64,000 nt of DNA from Engelhardtia mirabilis (GTDB lineage: Bacteria > Planctomycetota > UBA1135 > GCA-002686595). Each line of letters opens with the position of its first letter. Within the stretch, counting starts at the first letter, position 1. The notes below the pieces were generated by a model. That model was not told the DNA's origin and did no database searches. It saw only the letters and a program-made list of their open reading frames with translations. The position numbers were made by a program, and so were the translations under genes. The stretch is from NCBI RefSeq assembly GCF_007748095.1, contig NZ_CP036287.1, positions 6,634,001 to 6,698,000 on the forward strand, read 5' to 3'. Positions 34,212-46,279 of this stretch are shown here, one piece after another.

Positions 34212-35627
34212 TCAGCGGCCGACCACCCACGGCCACGGATCCAGACCCAAGCTGCCCGCGGGATCGCGCGGCGCCAGACCCGCGAACCACTCGAGGGCCG
34301 CGGCGCGCAGGGCTTCGAGCCGCTCGGCCTCGGCCTCCGCCAGGTTGCGCAGCTCGACCGGATCGCGGACCAGGTTGAAGAGCTCGGTGCGACCGCCGTC
34401 GGGCTCGAGCAGCAGCATCCACTCGCCGTCGCGCAGACCCAGGGAGGGGCTGCGATCGATGTAGCGACCCTGCTGGACCACGCGCGACTCGTAGAACAGC
34501 GGCGTGCCGCGCGGCCGCGAGGCGCCGAAGAACACGTCGCTGACATCCTCGCCGTCGAGCTCCGTCTCCGGCGTCAGCTCCGCGCGCCCCATCCGGGCCA
34601 GGGTCGGCAGGAAGTCGACCCCCGAGACCACGGCCTCGCGCTCGATCCGCCCGGCCGGCACGCGACCGGGCCAGCGCACGATCAAGGGCACCCGCAGGCC
34701 GCCCTCGTACAGGCTGCGCTTGGTGCCGCGGAAGGGCCCGGAGCTGCCGGCCGCGGAGTAGCTCGCGTTGCGGATGTCCTGCACCTCGGGCCCGTTGTCG
34801 GAGGCGAAGATCACGATCGTGTTGCGGTTCAGTCGACGCTTGGAGAGGGCGTTCATCAACCGCCCGAGCTGCACGTCGAGCTCGCCCACGTGGGCCGCGT
34901 AGAGGGCCTTGGCCCCGGGCGGATTGCCGGAGGGCGGCCCGAAGACGGCGTAGTTCTCGAGCCGCGGGATCTCGGTCGAGAGGGGTGCGTGGGGGTCGAG
35001 CAGCCAGAGCTGGGCGTAGAAGGGCCGCTCGTCCTCGGCGTCGATGAAGTCCAGGGCCTCGTCGACGATCTGACGCGAGGAGCCCGCGCGGTCGGTGCGC
35101 CACAGGCTGCGCTCGCCGTCCCAGCGCTTGGCGATCCGGGCCCGGTCGAAGCCGTATTCCTCGAGGGTCGGCGCGCCCTCGGCCGGCGCGCCCAGGTGCC
35201 ACTTGCCGAAGTGCGCCGTGCGGTAGCCGGCGCTGGCCAGGACGTTCGCCACGTTGGGCAGCCGCGCGTCGAGCCACTCGACCCCGTCGTCCTCCTGGTC
35301 CACGTGCAGGGGCCCGTGGATCGCGAGTTCGGCCGGGAAGCGCCCGGACATGAAGGCGGCGCGGCTGGGGCTGCACGTCGGCGCGGCCGCGTAGAAGTTC
35401 GTGAACAGGCTGCCCTGGGCGGCGAGCTGATCGATGTTGGGGGTGTCGTAGTCCGGGTTCCCGTAGCAGGAGGGATCGCCCCAACCCAGGTCGTCGGCCA
35501 GCACGAAGAGGATGTTCGGGGCCGGGCGCGCGGCGCGCTCGCCGTCCTGGGACGGTTCGGCCGCGGGGAGAGCGACGCCGGTCGGCGCGGCCAGGATCAC
35601 GGTCAGGAGGGCGGAAGTTCGCAGCAT
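34212..35627 (-). CDS. Type I sulfatase
   Basis: A 471-residue secreted arylsulfatase-family enzyme. The signal peptide is about residues 1-22. The metal-site start NILFVLADDLGWGD is near 38-51, and the formylglycine motif CSPSR has its modified Cys at residue 85. FGKWHLG near 145-151, HAPLS and SDNGPE carry the other conserved active-site residues. It hydrolyses sulfate esters, probably of sulfated polysaccharides. It needs a formylglycine-generating enzyme; the two FGE-fold proteins in this window lack that enzyme's catalytic Cys pair. Divergent from the amidotransferase gene at 35730. Confidence 0.93.
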   Translation of the reverse strand: MLRTSALLTVILAAPTGVALPAAEPSQDGERAARPAPNILFVLADDLGWGDPSCYGNPDYDTPNIDQLAAQGSLFTNFYAAAPTCSPSRAAFMSGRFPAELAIHGPLHVDQEDDGVEWLDARLPNVANVLASAGYRTAHFGKWHLGAPAEGAPTLEEYGFDRARIAKRWDGERSLWRTDRAGSSRQIVDEALDFIDAEDERPFYAQLWLLDPHAPLSTEIPRLENYAVFGPPSGNPPGAKALYAAHVGELDVQLGRLMNALSKRRLNRNTIVIFASDNGPEVQDIRNASYSAAGSSGPFRGTKRSLYEGGLRVPLIVRWPGRVPAGRIEREAVVSGVDFLPTLARMGRAELTPETELDGEDVSDVFFGASRPRGTPLFYESRVVQQGRYIDRSPSLGLRDGEWMLLLEPDGGRTELFNLVRDPVELRNLAEAEAERLEALRAAALEWFAGLAPRDPAGSLGLDPWPWVVGR

Positions 35628-35729
35628 GGCGATCGCGGCGCGCGGGGTCCCGGGTACCGGAGTGGACCCGATGGAGAGCGCGCCCACCGAGGGTACGGCG
35701 CCCTTCGCGGCGGGCGTAAGATCACGGCC

Positions 35730-36545
35730 GTGCAACCCACGATCGGACTCATCGGGGGGCTGGAGGAGCGGCGCGTCTGGCGCGTCGACCTGCCCCTGCG
35801 CTACGGCGAGGCGGTGCGGCGCGCGGGCGCCGTGCCCGTGGGCCTCTACCCCACCACCGACGCGGGGGAGCTCGCCGCCCAACTCGAGGCCCTCGACGGC
35901 CTGGTCCTGACCGGGGGCGACGACTTCGACACCGAGCGGCTCGGTCTGGGGCCCACCCACCCGTCCGCCACGCCGGTGCCAACCCTGAAGCAGGACGCCG
36001 ATCTGGAGCTGGTCCGGGCCGCCCTCGAGCTGGGGCTGCCGCTGCTCGGGATCTGCTACGGCATGCAGCTGATGGCCCTGGCGGGCGGGGGCGAGCTCTT
36101 CCAACACCTGCCGGAGGACCGTCCGGGCTGCGCCCAACACTCCGGGGACACGGTCCACGGGATCGTCGCCCGAGGCGGAACGAAACTGGCTCGGATCGTG
36201 GGCGTAGAGCCCCTGGCAGTCGTTTCTCGGCACCACCAGGCCATCTCGGGTCTGGGCGGGGCCTGGCGCGTGGCCGCCACCGACGACGAGGGTCTGATCG
36301 AGGCCGTCGAGCTGGACGGCGATCGATTCGTCCTCGGCACCCAGTGGCACCCCGAGCTTTCGACGACTACAGGAGCCTTGGTCGAACCCCACGATCGGAA
36401 CGCACGGCTGTTCGAAGCCCTGGTGAGCGCGGCGCGCGATTGGCGCGCCCAGCGCTCGGCTCGAGTGCGCGCGAGTGCTGCTCCGCCGACCTGCGTTGCG
36501 AGCGCAGCGTCCGCCCTGCCCGGGGCGGGTCCGACCGCGCGCTGA
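35730..36545 (+). CDS. Class I glutamine amidotransferase-like (gamma-glutamyl hydrolase family)
   Basis: A 271-residue peptidase C26-type protein. The nucleophile is in LLGICYGMQLM near residue 109, the catalytic His in VLGTQWHPE near 205. LVLTGGDDFD and SRHHQAISGLG match the gamma-glutamyl-GABA hydrolase (PuuD) group. It would cleave a gamma-glutamyl amide; the actual substrate is unknown. The start is GTG at 35730, the only one at the usual distance from the first strand PTIGLIGG. The last 35 residues are Ala/Arg-rich and not conserved. Confidence 0.82.
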   Translation: MQPTIGLIGGLEERRVWRVDLPLRYGEAVRRAGAVPVGLYPTTDAGELAAQLEALDGLVLTGGDDFDTERLGLGPTHPSATPVPTLKQDADLELVRAALELGLPLLGICYGMQLMALAGGGELFQHLPEDRPGCAQHSGDTVHGIVARGGTKLARIVGVEPLAVVSRHHQAISGLGGAWRVAATDDEGLIEAVELDGDRFVLGTQWHPELSTTTGALVEPHDRNARLFEALVSAARDWRAQRSARVRASAAPPTCVASAASALPGAGPTAR

Positions 36546-36590
36546 ACGCGCGCGTCCTCCAGATCACCCCAGCGACGGAAGCCGAAGACC

Positions 36591-37931
36591 ATGCGAAAGT
36601 ACAAGGGAGCCGAGATACCGGCGGCAGCGGCCGGCGGCAACGGCGAGAAGATCAAGCTGATCGCGATGTCCGTCGCGCTCCTGTTGGTGATCGGGGCCTA
36701 CGCCTTCAACCAACTGCGCCGCGACGGCCTCGACGAGGCTGCCGAAGCGGACCTGCCGGTCGTCGGAGAGGCCACGATCGAGGTCCCCGCGCCCCCGCCG
36801 GGCCTCTTCGAGGGCGTGAGCGACGCGACGGATGAAGAGCGCGTGCTGATCGAGCACGACGAGCTCGAGGTCCTGCTGGCCCACGTCCGCAGCCTCACGC
36901 CGACCCACTACGAGACGGCCGACACCCAGCGCATGGACGCCGCGGCCGTGGCCGCGATCCGCGCCGACCCGGCGGCGCACCGGGGGGACTTCTACTCCGT
37001 GCGCGGCGAAGTGCTCGACCTCCGCGAGCGGGTCGCTCCCTCCGGAACGAAGCACTGGGCCGCGCTGCTGCGCACCTCCGAGGGCGACGTCGTCCACGTG
37101 CGCTCGCCGCGCCTGGTCGATCGCGACCTGGCCGCCGGACAGTGGGCACGCCTGGACGGGCTGTTCTTCAAGTTGCTCTCCGACCAGGACAAGGACGGTG
37201 CCTGGGTCACCGGCCCGATGGTGGTCGGCAGCAGGATCGTGCGCTCCTACGAGGACTTCGGGCAGGTGGCGCAGATCGAGCGCGAGCTGCTGCTGGGCAT
37301 CGCCGACGACGGACTCGACGCCCCCGGCTCCTTTCCGGACCTCGTGCGTTGGCGCGTCCTGGCCTGGATGCGCGACATGCCCGCCGACGCGATCGACTGG
37401 GAACAGGCGCCGGAGCTGAACGGCGAGTTGATGGACCGCATCGTCGAGAACGGTGACGAGTACCGCGGTCAAGCCTTCGTGCTGCCGGCCAGTCGCGTGC
37501 AGTCGATGAGCCGCAAGGCCGCCGGCGAGAACCCGGCGCGCCTGGACTACGTCTACGAGTCCTGGATCGGCAACTCCACCTGGACGCGGCACTCGCCGAT
37601 GCTGTTCACGATCTCGTCGGCCGGTACCGACGAGCTGGCCATGAAGGACCTGGTCGAGGGGCAGCTCGTGTTCATCAAGAACATGGCCTACGACACGGTC
37701 GACAACGTGCGGCGGCTGGTGCCGGTCTTCGCCGCCCGCGAGCTGCGCACCTTCAACCCGGGCAACGACATCACGCTGAGGGTCTTCGGCGCCGCGTTCC
37801 TCGGTTTCTTGGTGTTGATGACCCTGACCATCGCGATCCTGTGGCAGCGCAGCCAGGCGCGTTCGAAGGCGCTACAACTCAAGCTCATCGAGCGGCGGCG
37901 CGCCCGGCGGGCGGCGACGGTCGAGGCGTGA
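36591..37931 (+). CDS. Hypothetical two-helix membrane protein upstream of aroB
   Basis: A 446-residue protein that I do not recognise. A membrane helix is near residues 21-40 and a second near 400-423, with about 360 residues between them predicted to be outside the cytoplasm. The external part has two similar-looking beta-rich segments (for example GDFYSVRGEVLDLRERV and EYRGQAFVLPASRVQSM), hinting at an OB-fold-like duplication. The C-terminal tail is strongly basic (RRRARR). Its stop overlaps the aroB GTG start (GTGA), so the two are co-translated. The role is unknown. Confidence 0.72.
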   Translation: MRKYKGAEIPAAAAGGNGEKIKLIAMSVALLLVIGAYAFNQLRRDGLDEAAEADLPVVGEATIEVPAPPPGLFEGVSDATDEERVLIEHDELEVLLAHVRSLTPTHYETADTQRMDAAAVAAIRADPAAHRGDFYSVRGEVLDLRERVAPSGTKHWAALLRTSEGDVVHVRSPRLVDRDLAAGQWARLDGLFFKLLSDQDKDGAWVTGPMVVGSRIVRSYEDFGQVAQIERELLLGIADDGLDAPGSFPDLVRWRVLAWMRDMPADAIDWEQAPELNGELMDRIVENGDEYRGQAFVLPASRVQSMSRKAAGENPARLDYVYESWIGNSTWTRHSPMLFTISSAGTDELAMKDLVEGQLVFIKNMAYDTVDNVRRLVPVFAARELRTFNPGNDITLRVFGAAFLGFLVLMTLTIAILWQRSQARSKALQLKLIERRRARRAATVEA

Positions 37932-39034
37932 GCGCGGCCGACCCCGGGCCGGGTGCAGGTGAGCTGATCGACATTCGCCTCGACCTGCCCGGGGGCCGAC
38001 GGACGACGATCACCGTCGGGCCAGGGGCCCTGGCCCTCGCGGACGGCGAACCCGTCGCGGCCCTGGTGGCCGACGCCCGCGCCCTGGCCTTGCACGGCCA
38101 GCGGCTGCCGACCGCTTGGCGCGAGCGGACCCTCGAGCTGCCCCCCGGCGAAGAGGCCAAGACGTGGGCCGGTCTGGGCGAGCTGCTCGAGTCCCTGGCG
38201 GAGGCGGGGCTCGAGCGCGGCTGTCGCCTGGGCCTGTTCGGCGGCGGGGCGACCGGCGACGTGGGCGGCCTGGCGGCGGCCCTGTACCTGCGCGGCGTGC
38301 CCTTCGTGAGCTGCCCCACCACCCTCCTGGCCCAGGTCGACGCCTCCGTGGGCGGCAAGACGGCGGTCAACCTGCCGCGGGCCAAGAACCTGGTCGGTGC
38401 CTTCCACCAGCCGCAGCGCGTCCTGGCCGACACCCTGGTCCTGGCCACCCTGCCCAGGGACGAGCTGGCCTCGGGCCTGGGCGAGGTGGTCAAGACGGCC
38501 CTGATCGCCGGCCCGCAGCTCCTGGCCCGGGTCGAGGCCCTGGCGCCGGCCCTGCTCGAGGGCGACCCCGACGCGTTGGCCCTGGTTGTCGCAGACTGCG
38601 TGCGTACCAAGGCGCGGGTGGTAGCCGAGGACGAGCGCGAGGCCGGGCGCCGGGCGGTACTCAACCTGGGCCACACCTTCGGCCACGCGATCGAGGCGGT
38701 CGCCGGCTACGGCATCGTCCCCCACGGGGTCTGCGTCGCCGTCGGGCTGGGCTGCGCCACGGACCTGGCCGCGCGCTGCGGGACGCTCGAGGACCTCGCC
38801 CTGCCAGAACGCCTCGCGCGGCTGTTGCGCTCCCTGGGCCTGCCCGCGGGCCTGGCCCAACTGCGCTCGGCGCGCGACCTGACCCTTCACCCGGCGGAAC
38901 TGCGTCGGGCCATGGATGGCGACAAGAAGCGCTCGGGCGGACGGCTGCGCTTCGTCCTGCCGCGCGCCGCGGGAGCGATCGACCACGGCGTCGCGGTCGA
39001 CGAGGCGGACCTGTCGGTGGTGCTGGCCGACTAG
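37928..39034 (+). CDS. aroB: 3-dehydroquinate synthase
   Basis: A 368-residue NAD-dependent enzyme that cyclises DAHP to 3-dehydroquinate in the shikimate route. The GGGATGDVGGLAAA nucleotide-binding turn, TTLLAQVDASVGGKTAVNLP, the Zn ligands in GLGEVVKTAL and LNLGHTFGHAIE, and DGDKKRSGG near the C-terminus all match AroB. The N-terminus is shorter and less conserved than usual. The GTG start at 37928 overlaps the upstream stop. A GC-rich hairpin directly follows its stop. Confidence 0.93.
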   Translation: MSAADPGPGAGELIDIRLDLPGGRRTTITVGPGALALADGEPVAALVADARALALHGQRLPTAWRERTLELPPGEEAKTWAGLGELLESLAEAGLERGCRLGLFGGGATGDVGGLAAALYLRGVPFVSCPTTLLAQVDASVGGKTAVNLPRAKNLVGAFHQPQRVLADTLVLATLPRDELASGLGEVVKTALIAGPQLLARVEALAPALLEGDPDALALVVADCVRTKARVVAEDEREAGRRAVLNLGHTFGHAIEAVAGYGIVPHGVCVAVGLGCATDLAARCGTLEDLALPERLARLLRSLGLPAGLAQLRSARDLTLHPAELRRAMDGDKKRSGGRLRFVLPRAAGAIDHGVAVDEADLSVVLAD

Positions 39035-39072
39035 CCCGCCGCCGAGGCCGGCCCGCCGCCCTCGGCGGGCTA
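39032..39072 (+). terminator. Hairpin at the aroB 3' end
   Basis: TAGCCCGCCG at 39032-39041, beginning with the aroB stop codon, pairs with CGGCGGGCTA at 39063-39072. The position suits a terminator between aroB and carB, but there is no T-run. Confidence 0.5.
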
Positions 39073-39240
39073 TACTGCGGCGCTAGCCAGGCTCCGCCGA
39101 TCGCTCCGCGGACGGTCCCAGGCCGGCCCCATCACCGTCCCCCTCGCCGCCGACGCGCCCCGCACCCCGGGGGTTCGCGGTGGACCCGAGGACCCCGCCA
39201 TCCGCGCCTCCCCCCACCGCGTTCCGACGCAAGACCGTCC

Positions 39241-42486
<3,246 letters not shown>

Positions 42487-42623
42487 GTCGGCCGCGGCCG
42501 GCTCGATGGTGCGACCTCGTACACGCCTCGGCGCGTTGCGGGGAAGGACGTCGCTTCTGTAGGGAAGCCCAGGGTTGGGCCTGGACGCAGATAACGCCCA
42601 GAGGGTCGGTTGGCGGATCCTCG

Positions 42624-42641
42624 CCTTCGTGATAACGAAGG
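42624..42641 (+). promoter_or_regulatory. Leader hairpin overlapping the epimerase ribosome-binding site
   Basis: CCTTCGT pairs perfectly with ACGAAGG around a GATA tetraloop. The 3' arm runs into GGAGG, which abuts the ATG at 42646. The Shine-Dalgarno-like sequence is therefore partly within the stem and directly next to the start, an unusual arrangement that could limit translation initiation. Confidence 0.45.
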
Positions 42642-42645
42642 GAGG

Positions 42646-43680
42646 ATGAAGATCTTGATTCTCGGCGGGACGCGCTTCGTCGGACGCCACTTGGCGACCG
42701 AAGCGCTGTTGCGCGGGCACGAGCTGACGCTCTTCAACCGCGGCCGATCCGGGCCGGGTCTCTTCCCCAACGCCGAGCACCGACGCGGCGATCGCGACGG
42801 TGGCTTGGACGCGCTCGCCGAGGGCGAGTGGGACGCCTGCTTCGACACCTCCGGTCAGACCCCGCGTCAGGTCGAGGCGAGCACGGACCTGCTGGCCGAG
42901 CGCGTCGGCCACTACGGCTTCATCTCGAGCGCGAGCGCCTACGCCGATCGCGACCGTGCGCCGCTGAGCGAGGACGCGCCCCTGGCTAGCGCGGACTCGC
43001 CGGACGACCTGGACCGCCGCGTCGCGACGACCTACGGCGCGCGCAAGGCCGCCTGCGAAGAGGTTGTCCGCAAGCGCTTCGGAGCGCGCGCTAGCATCCT
43101 GCGACCGAGCCTCGTGGCCGGCCCCTACGACGACAGCGGGCGCTTCGACTACTGGCTGCGGCGCGCCCTCTCGGGCGGCGAGCTGTTGGCCCCCGGGCCC
43201 GCCCACGACCCGGTGCAACTGCTCGACGCCCGCGACCTGGCGACCTTCGCCCTCGACCTGGCCGAGCGCGAGATCGGCGGCACCTACAACGTCGCCGGGC
43301 CCGCCGACGACGTGACCTTCATGGGCCTCGTGCGCGGCGCCGTGAACGCCGCGGGAAGCGCGGCGCGGGTGACCTGGGTCGACCCCGGCTTCCTGCTCGA
43401 GCGCGGCGCAGAACCCTGGACCGAGATCCCCCTGTGGATCCCCGAGGACGGCCCCCGCGGCCTGCACGGTCTGGACGTGAGCGCGGCCCGCGCCCGGGGC
43501 TTTGCCCCGCGTCAGGTCGGCGAGACCCTGCGCGACACGCTGGTCTGGATCGAGAATTCCGCGACCGAGCCCGTCGCGGGCATCGGACTCGACCCCCAGC
43601 GCGAGCGCGAGCTCCTGCGGGAGTGGCACCGCAGCCAGGCGATGTCGCGCACGCTGCTGGCCGCCGGCCACGAGATCTGA
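42646..43680 (+). CDS. NAD-dependent epimerase/reductase (atypical SDR)
   Basis: A 344-residue Rossmann-fold protein of the extended/atypical short-chain dehydrogenase group. The N-terminal dinucleotide motif is ILGGTRFVGRHL at residues 5-16. ISSASAYADRD and YGARKAACEE supply the Ser and the Y-x3-K catalytic pair (YGARK), and LRPSLVAGPYDDSGRFDYW follows. It probably acts on an NAD(P)-linked sugar or isoprenoid-type substrate that cannot be specified. It stands alone, convergent with the HTTM gene only 7 bp away. Confidence 0.82.
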   Translation: MKILILGGTRFVGRHLATEALLRGHELTLFNRGRSGPGLFPNAEHRRGDRDGGLDALAEGEWDACFDTSGQTPRQVEASTDLLAERVGHYGFISSASAYADRDRAPLSEDAPLASADSPDDLDRRVATTYGARKAACEEVVRKRFGARASILRPSLVAGPYDDSGRFDYWLRRALSGGELLAPGPAHDPVQLLDARDLATFALDLAEREIGGTYNVAGPADDVTFMGLVRGAVNAAGSAARVTWVDPGFLLERGAEPWTEIPLWIPEDGPRGLHGLDVSAARARGFAPRQVGETLRDTLVWIENSATEPVAGIGLDPQRERELLREWHRSQAMSRTLLAAGHEI

Positions 43681-43687
43681 GTTCAGC

Positions 43688-44947
43688 TCAGGGATCGAAG
43701 CGCTCGCGCAGCTCCGCGGTGAGCACGGGACAGGCTTCGTCGGGCGTGGCGAACAGGCGGTGGCGTTGGGCGGCGATGAAGTCGTAGATCGAATCGCGCA
43801 GGGCCAGGGGCACGGCTTCGCCCGCGAGGGCCAGGGCTCTCCACAGACCGCCTGCGCGACGCGCCAGCCGCAGCACGGCGCGACTGCGATCGAGCAGCTC
43901 GCCGTCGGGCGTCAGCACCAGCACCGAATCGGGCAGTCCGAGCCGCAGGCCGGCGGGGACCGACGCGGCGAAGGCCTCCCCGTCAATGGGAGCGAAGCGC
44001 AGGCTGGATCCGCGGGGGTCCTCGGCGATCGCGGCGCGCACGACGCGGTGGCACAGGCCACAGGAGCCGTCGTAGAAGACGCGATCGATCGTCCCCGGAC
44101 CCTGGCGTGGAATCCAACGCGGATCGAAGCACAGGCCGAGCAACGCCAGCCGCCCCAGGCTCGCGTCGGGCGAGTCGAAGGCCAGGGCGACGACCAGGGT
44201 GGCGGCGAACATCGCGGACCAGATCCAGACCCGCGCGGGACGCCACAGGGCCAGGGGTACGAAGGCGAGTTGCAGGGCGAGGACGCCGAAGGTGCCGGCG
44301 GCCAGGACCCACGGCGGCAGGCCCAGGAAGGCGTCCCGTAGGAGGCCGTCGTGGGACAGGGGCCCGGCGAACAGTCCTCCCACCGCTTCGCCGGAGCGCC
44401 AGGCGGACGAGGCCAACTTGGAAGCGCCGCTGTAGGCGGTCGTCAGGGCGAGCATGGTCCAGGCGGCGATCCGCAGGGCTCGCGGATAGCTCCACAGGCC
44501 ACGCGGATCCAGGCGGCCCCGGGCGTCGATCGATCCGAAGGGCGCCTGGGGCAGGGCCGCGTGGAACAGCAGCACCCAGCCGACGAAGGGTGCCCCCGAA
44601 TCGGCCACCAGCGGGTTGCGGCCGTGGGTCAGGCTCCAGACCACGAACAGACCCAGGGCGGCCCAGCGCGTACGCAGTCCGGCGGCGAACAGCAGGGCCA
44701 GGACCACGCCGACGCCCACCACCGCCTGGGCCGAACCCGGGTCGTAGAAGCTCTGCAGCCCATCGCGCCCGTAGCTGCCGCCGATCACGCCGCGGTAGGT
44801 GAACAGCTCCTCCGCCCAGGGCAGGAGGCGAACGAGGTACAGGGCCAGGGCGAGCCCCAGCGAGAAGCGCAGCAGGCTGTACTGGCCGCCGGTCCAACCG
44901 CCGCTTTGCGCGAAGGCTTCGTCCGAGCCGTTGACGTCGGACCTCAT
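43688..44947 (-). CDS. HTTM membrane protein with C-terminal DCC thiol-redox domain
   Basis: A 419-residue protein. Residues about 20-285 form several membrane helices of the HTTM (horizontally transferred transmembrane) type, related to vitamin K-dependent carboxylase, with the RFSLGLALALYLVRLLPWAEEL start. The C-terminal part, from about 290, is a DUF393/DCC domain with the YDGSCGLCHRVVR motif, a thioredoxin-like CxxC. Fusions of these two modules occur in several bacteria; the biochemical role is unknown. Its start overlaps the stop of the upstream small gene by 4 nt (ATGA). Confidence 0.85.
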   Translation of the reverse strand: MRSDVNGSDEAFAQSGGWTGGQYSLLRFSLGLALALYLVRLLPWAEELFTYRGVIGGSYGRDGLQSFYDPGSAQAVVGVGVVLALLFAAGLRTRWAALGLFVVWSLTHGRNPLVADSGAPFVGWVLLFHAALPQAPFGSIDARGRLDPRGLWSYPRALRIAAWTMLALTTAYSGASKLASSAWRSGEAVGGLFAGPLSHDGLLRDAFLGLPPWVLAAGTFGVLALQLAFVPLALWRPARVWIWSAMFAATLVVALAFDSPDASLGRLALLGLCFDPRWIPRQGPGTIDRVFYDGSCGLCHRVVRAAIAEDPRGSSLRFAPIDGEAFAASVPAGLRLGLPDSVLVLTPDGELLDRSRAVLRLARRAGGLWRALALAGEAVPLALRDSIYDFIAAQRHRLFATPDEACPVLTAELRERFDP

Positions 44948-45456
44948 GGACAGGGCGCCTCGATCACGATCGGTCCCCCGTCGTCCTCGCGCTCGACCAC
45001 CCGCTGGTACTGCAGGCTGACCTCGCCCGCGACCGACGCGGGATCGATGCCGAGCTCGGCCAAGAGCGGCCGCTCGCCGCACAGGGCGTACTCGAGCAGC
45101 GCGCGAAACTCGTCGCGGCGGCTGGGATCGGAGACGAGCTCAGGTCCCCGGGCCAGGGCCAGTCGGTAGAGGGCGCGCCGCGGCGCCGGCCCGCGCAGGC
45201 GCGCGAGGCGCTCGGCGTCGAGTTCGACCGCCTCGTACTCCCCGTCCTGGCCGCGCCACTGCAGGAAGATCTGACTGACGGTGATCGGAATGCGCTGGTC
45301 CCCGAGCCCTGGCGACCAGCCCGGCGCCGGCGAGGCCCACAGCATGCGGGACCCGTCACCGAACGGCCGCGAGCCGACGAGACTCGCCGCCATCTGCACC
45401 ACGCCCAGCAGGACGAGCAGGACGGCGATGGCGGCGGGTTCGATGGGGCGCTTCAC
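44944..45456 (-). CDS. Small membrane-anchored partner of the HTTM protein
   Basis: A 170-residue protein with one N-terminal helix (AAIAVLLVLLGVVQMAASLVG, residues about 8-27) and an external domain of about 140 residues. That domain contains LQWRGQDGEYEAVELDAERL and ends in Pro-Cys-Pro. Proteins of this type are found before HTTM proteins, and the 4-nt overlap suggests they act together. I do not recognise a catalytic motif. Confidence 0.72.
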   Translation of the reverse strand: MKRPIEPAAIAVLLVLLGVVQMAASLVGSRPFGDGSRMLWASPAPGWSPGLGDQRIPITVSQIFLQWRGQDGEYEAVELDAERLARLRGPAPRRALYRLALARGPELVSDPSRRDEFRALLEYALCGERPLLAELGIDPASVAGEVSLQYQRVVEREDDGGPIVIEAPCP

Positions 45457-45727
45457 AGCTCGGATCCCTCGATGGGAGGGGCGACCGCGAGGCTACCCGA
45501 TGGCGGCCGGGCCCAGCGGACGGACAGCGAAAGGGAACCCGACGACGGTCCACGTCTCTTGCTTGGCGGGCGTTGGCCCTGCCAGGCCGTTGAGCTGGAG
45601 TTCGGCCGCGTCCATCGAGCCCAGGACGAGCTGCGCTTCGCGGCGGCGCAGGCGTACCCGAACGGCAGCGGCCCGGCCGCGATCGCTCGTGGCCGGGCCG
45701 CTGCCCCGCGGGCCGCGCTCGCGAGGC
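45457..45727. other. Gap with a strong hairpin and no confident gene
   Basis: A 271-bp stretch between two minus-strand genes. It holds the 15-bp hairpin listed separately at 45664-45705. A short minus-strand open frame at 45493-45615 would encode about 40 residues beginning MDAAELQLNGLAGP. It could be a broken C-terminal piece of a pilus/secretion protein, but there is too little to call it. Confidence 0.4.
45664..45705 (-). terminator. Strong hairpin after the PilO-like gene
   Basis: A perfect 15-bp stem (GGCAGCGGCCCGGCC and its complement) with a 12-nt loop begins 23 nt after the stop of the minus-strand gene at 45728. No T-run follows, but position and stability make it the likely end of the secretion/pilus-like operon. 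Confidence 0.6.
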
Positions 45728-46276
45728 TCAGGCCCCTTCGCGCTCGCGGGTCGTGATCTGCAGCTCGAAGGTCCAGGCGTCCGGCAGCACCTCGTGGGGC
45801 TTCAGACGGCGGGTCGACTCGGGCTTGATGTCGACGTTGGTGACGCGAACCCGGCGGCTGCTCGACTCGAGCAGGTACATGAAGTTCGCGATCTGATCGA
45901 GGCTGTAGCTCTTGTTGGCGGCCCGCGCCGGCTCGATCTTGTAGCGCTTGTCGACGATGCCCTTGGCCGGCTCGAAGTTGGAGAGGGGGTCGATGTCGAC
46001 CTGGCCCACCCGCACGTTGCTGTTGCCGGCGGCACCGCGGATGTATTCCTCCGGGTCCGATTGCCCACCGAGGCCATCACTGGCCACCTGGCGTTCGAGC
46101 TCCTTGAGCTGCAGGGCCTTCTCCTGCAGACCGAGGACCGACTTGGGCGTGATCCGAAGCACCTCCTGCACCTCGGACAAGCGACCTTGCTGCTCGTAGA
46201 CGAGGTAGCCGAGCACGGCGCTGCCCACGAAGCTGAGCAGGATCACGATGCGCGAAAAATTCAGTTGGGCGAACAT
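45728..46276 (-). CDS. PilO/GspM-like membrane protein
   Basis: A 182-residue protein with one N-terminal membrane helix (ILLSFVGSAVLGYLVYEQQ, about residues 12-30), a coiled-coil region (about 30-70) and a small alpha/beta domain with SLDQIANFMYLLESSSRRVRVTNVDIKP. The order helix, coiled coil, ferredoxin-like domain is that of PilO and GspM, which join PilN/GspL on the inner membrane of type IV pilus and type II secretion machines. Similarity is structural in kind, with no diagnostic residue. It starts 3 bp after the GspL/PilM-like gene, so it is in the same operon. Confidence 0.62.
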   Translation of the reverse strand: MFAQLNFSRIVILLSFVGSAVLGYLVYEQQGRLSEVQEVLRITPKSVLGLQEKALQLKELERQVASDGLGGQSDPEEYIRGAAGNSNVRVGQVDIDPLSNFEPAKGIVDKRYKIEPARAANKSYSLDQIANFMYLLESSSRRVRVTNVDIKPESTRRLKPHEVLPDAWTFELQITTREREGA

Positions 46277-46279
46277 GGC

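Noticed and set aside
39071..39076. TATACT as a -10 promoter element for carB
   Set aside because: The hexamer overlaps the right arm of the aroB 3' hairpin and has no convincing -35 partner, so it was not listed as a promoter.
45493..45615. Short minus-strand gene encoding about 40 residues
   Set aside because: The reading looks protein-like, but it is short, has no ribosome-binding site and lies after a strong hairpin; it is kept only as a note in the gap entry.
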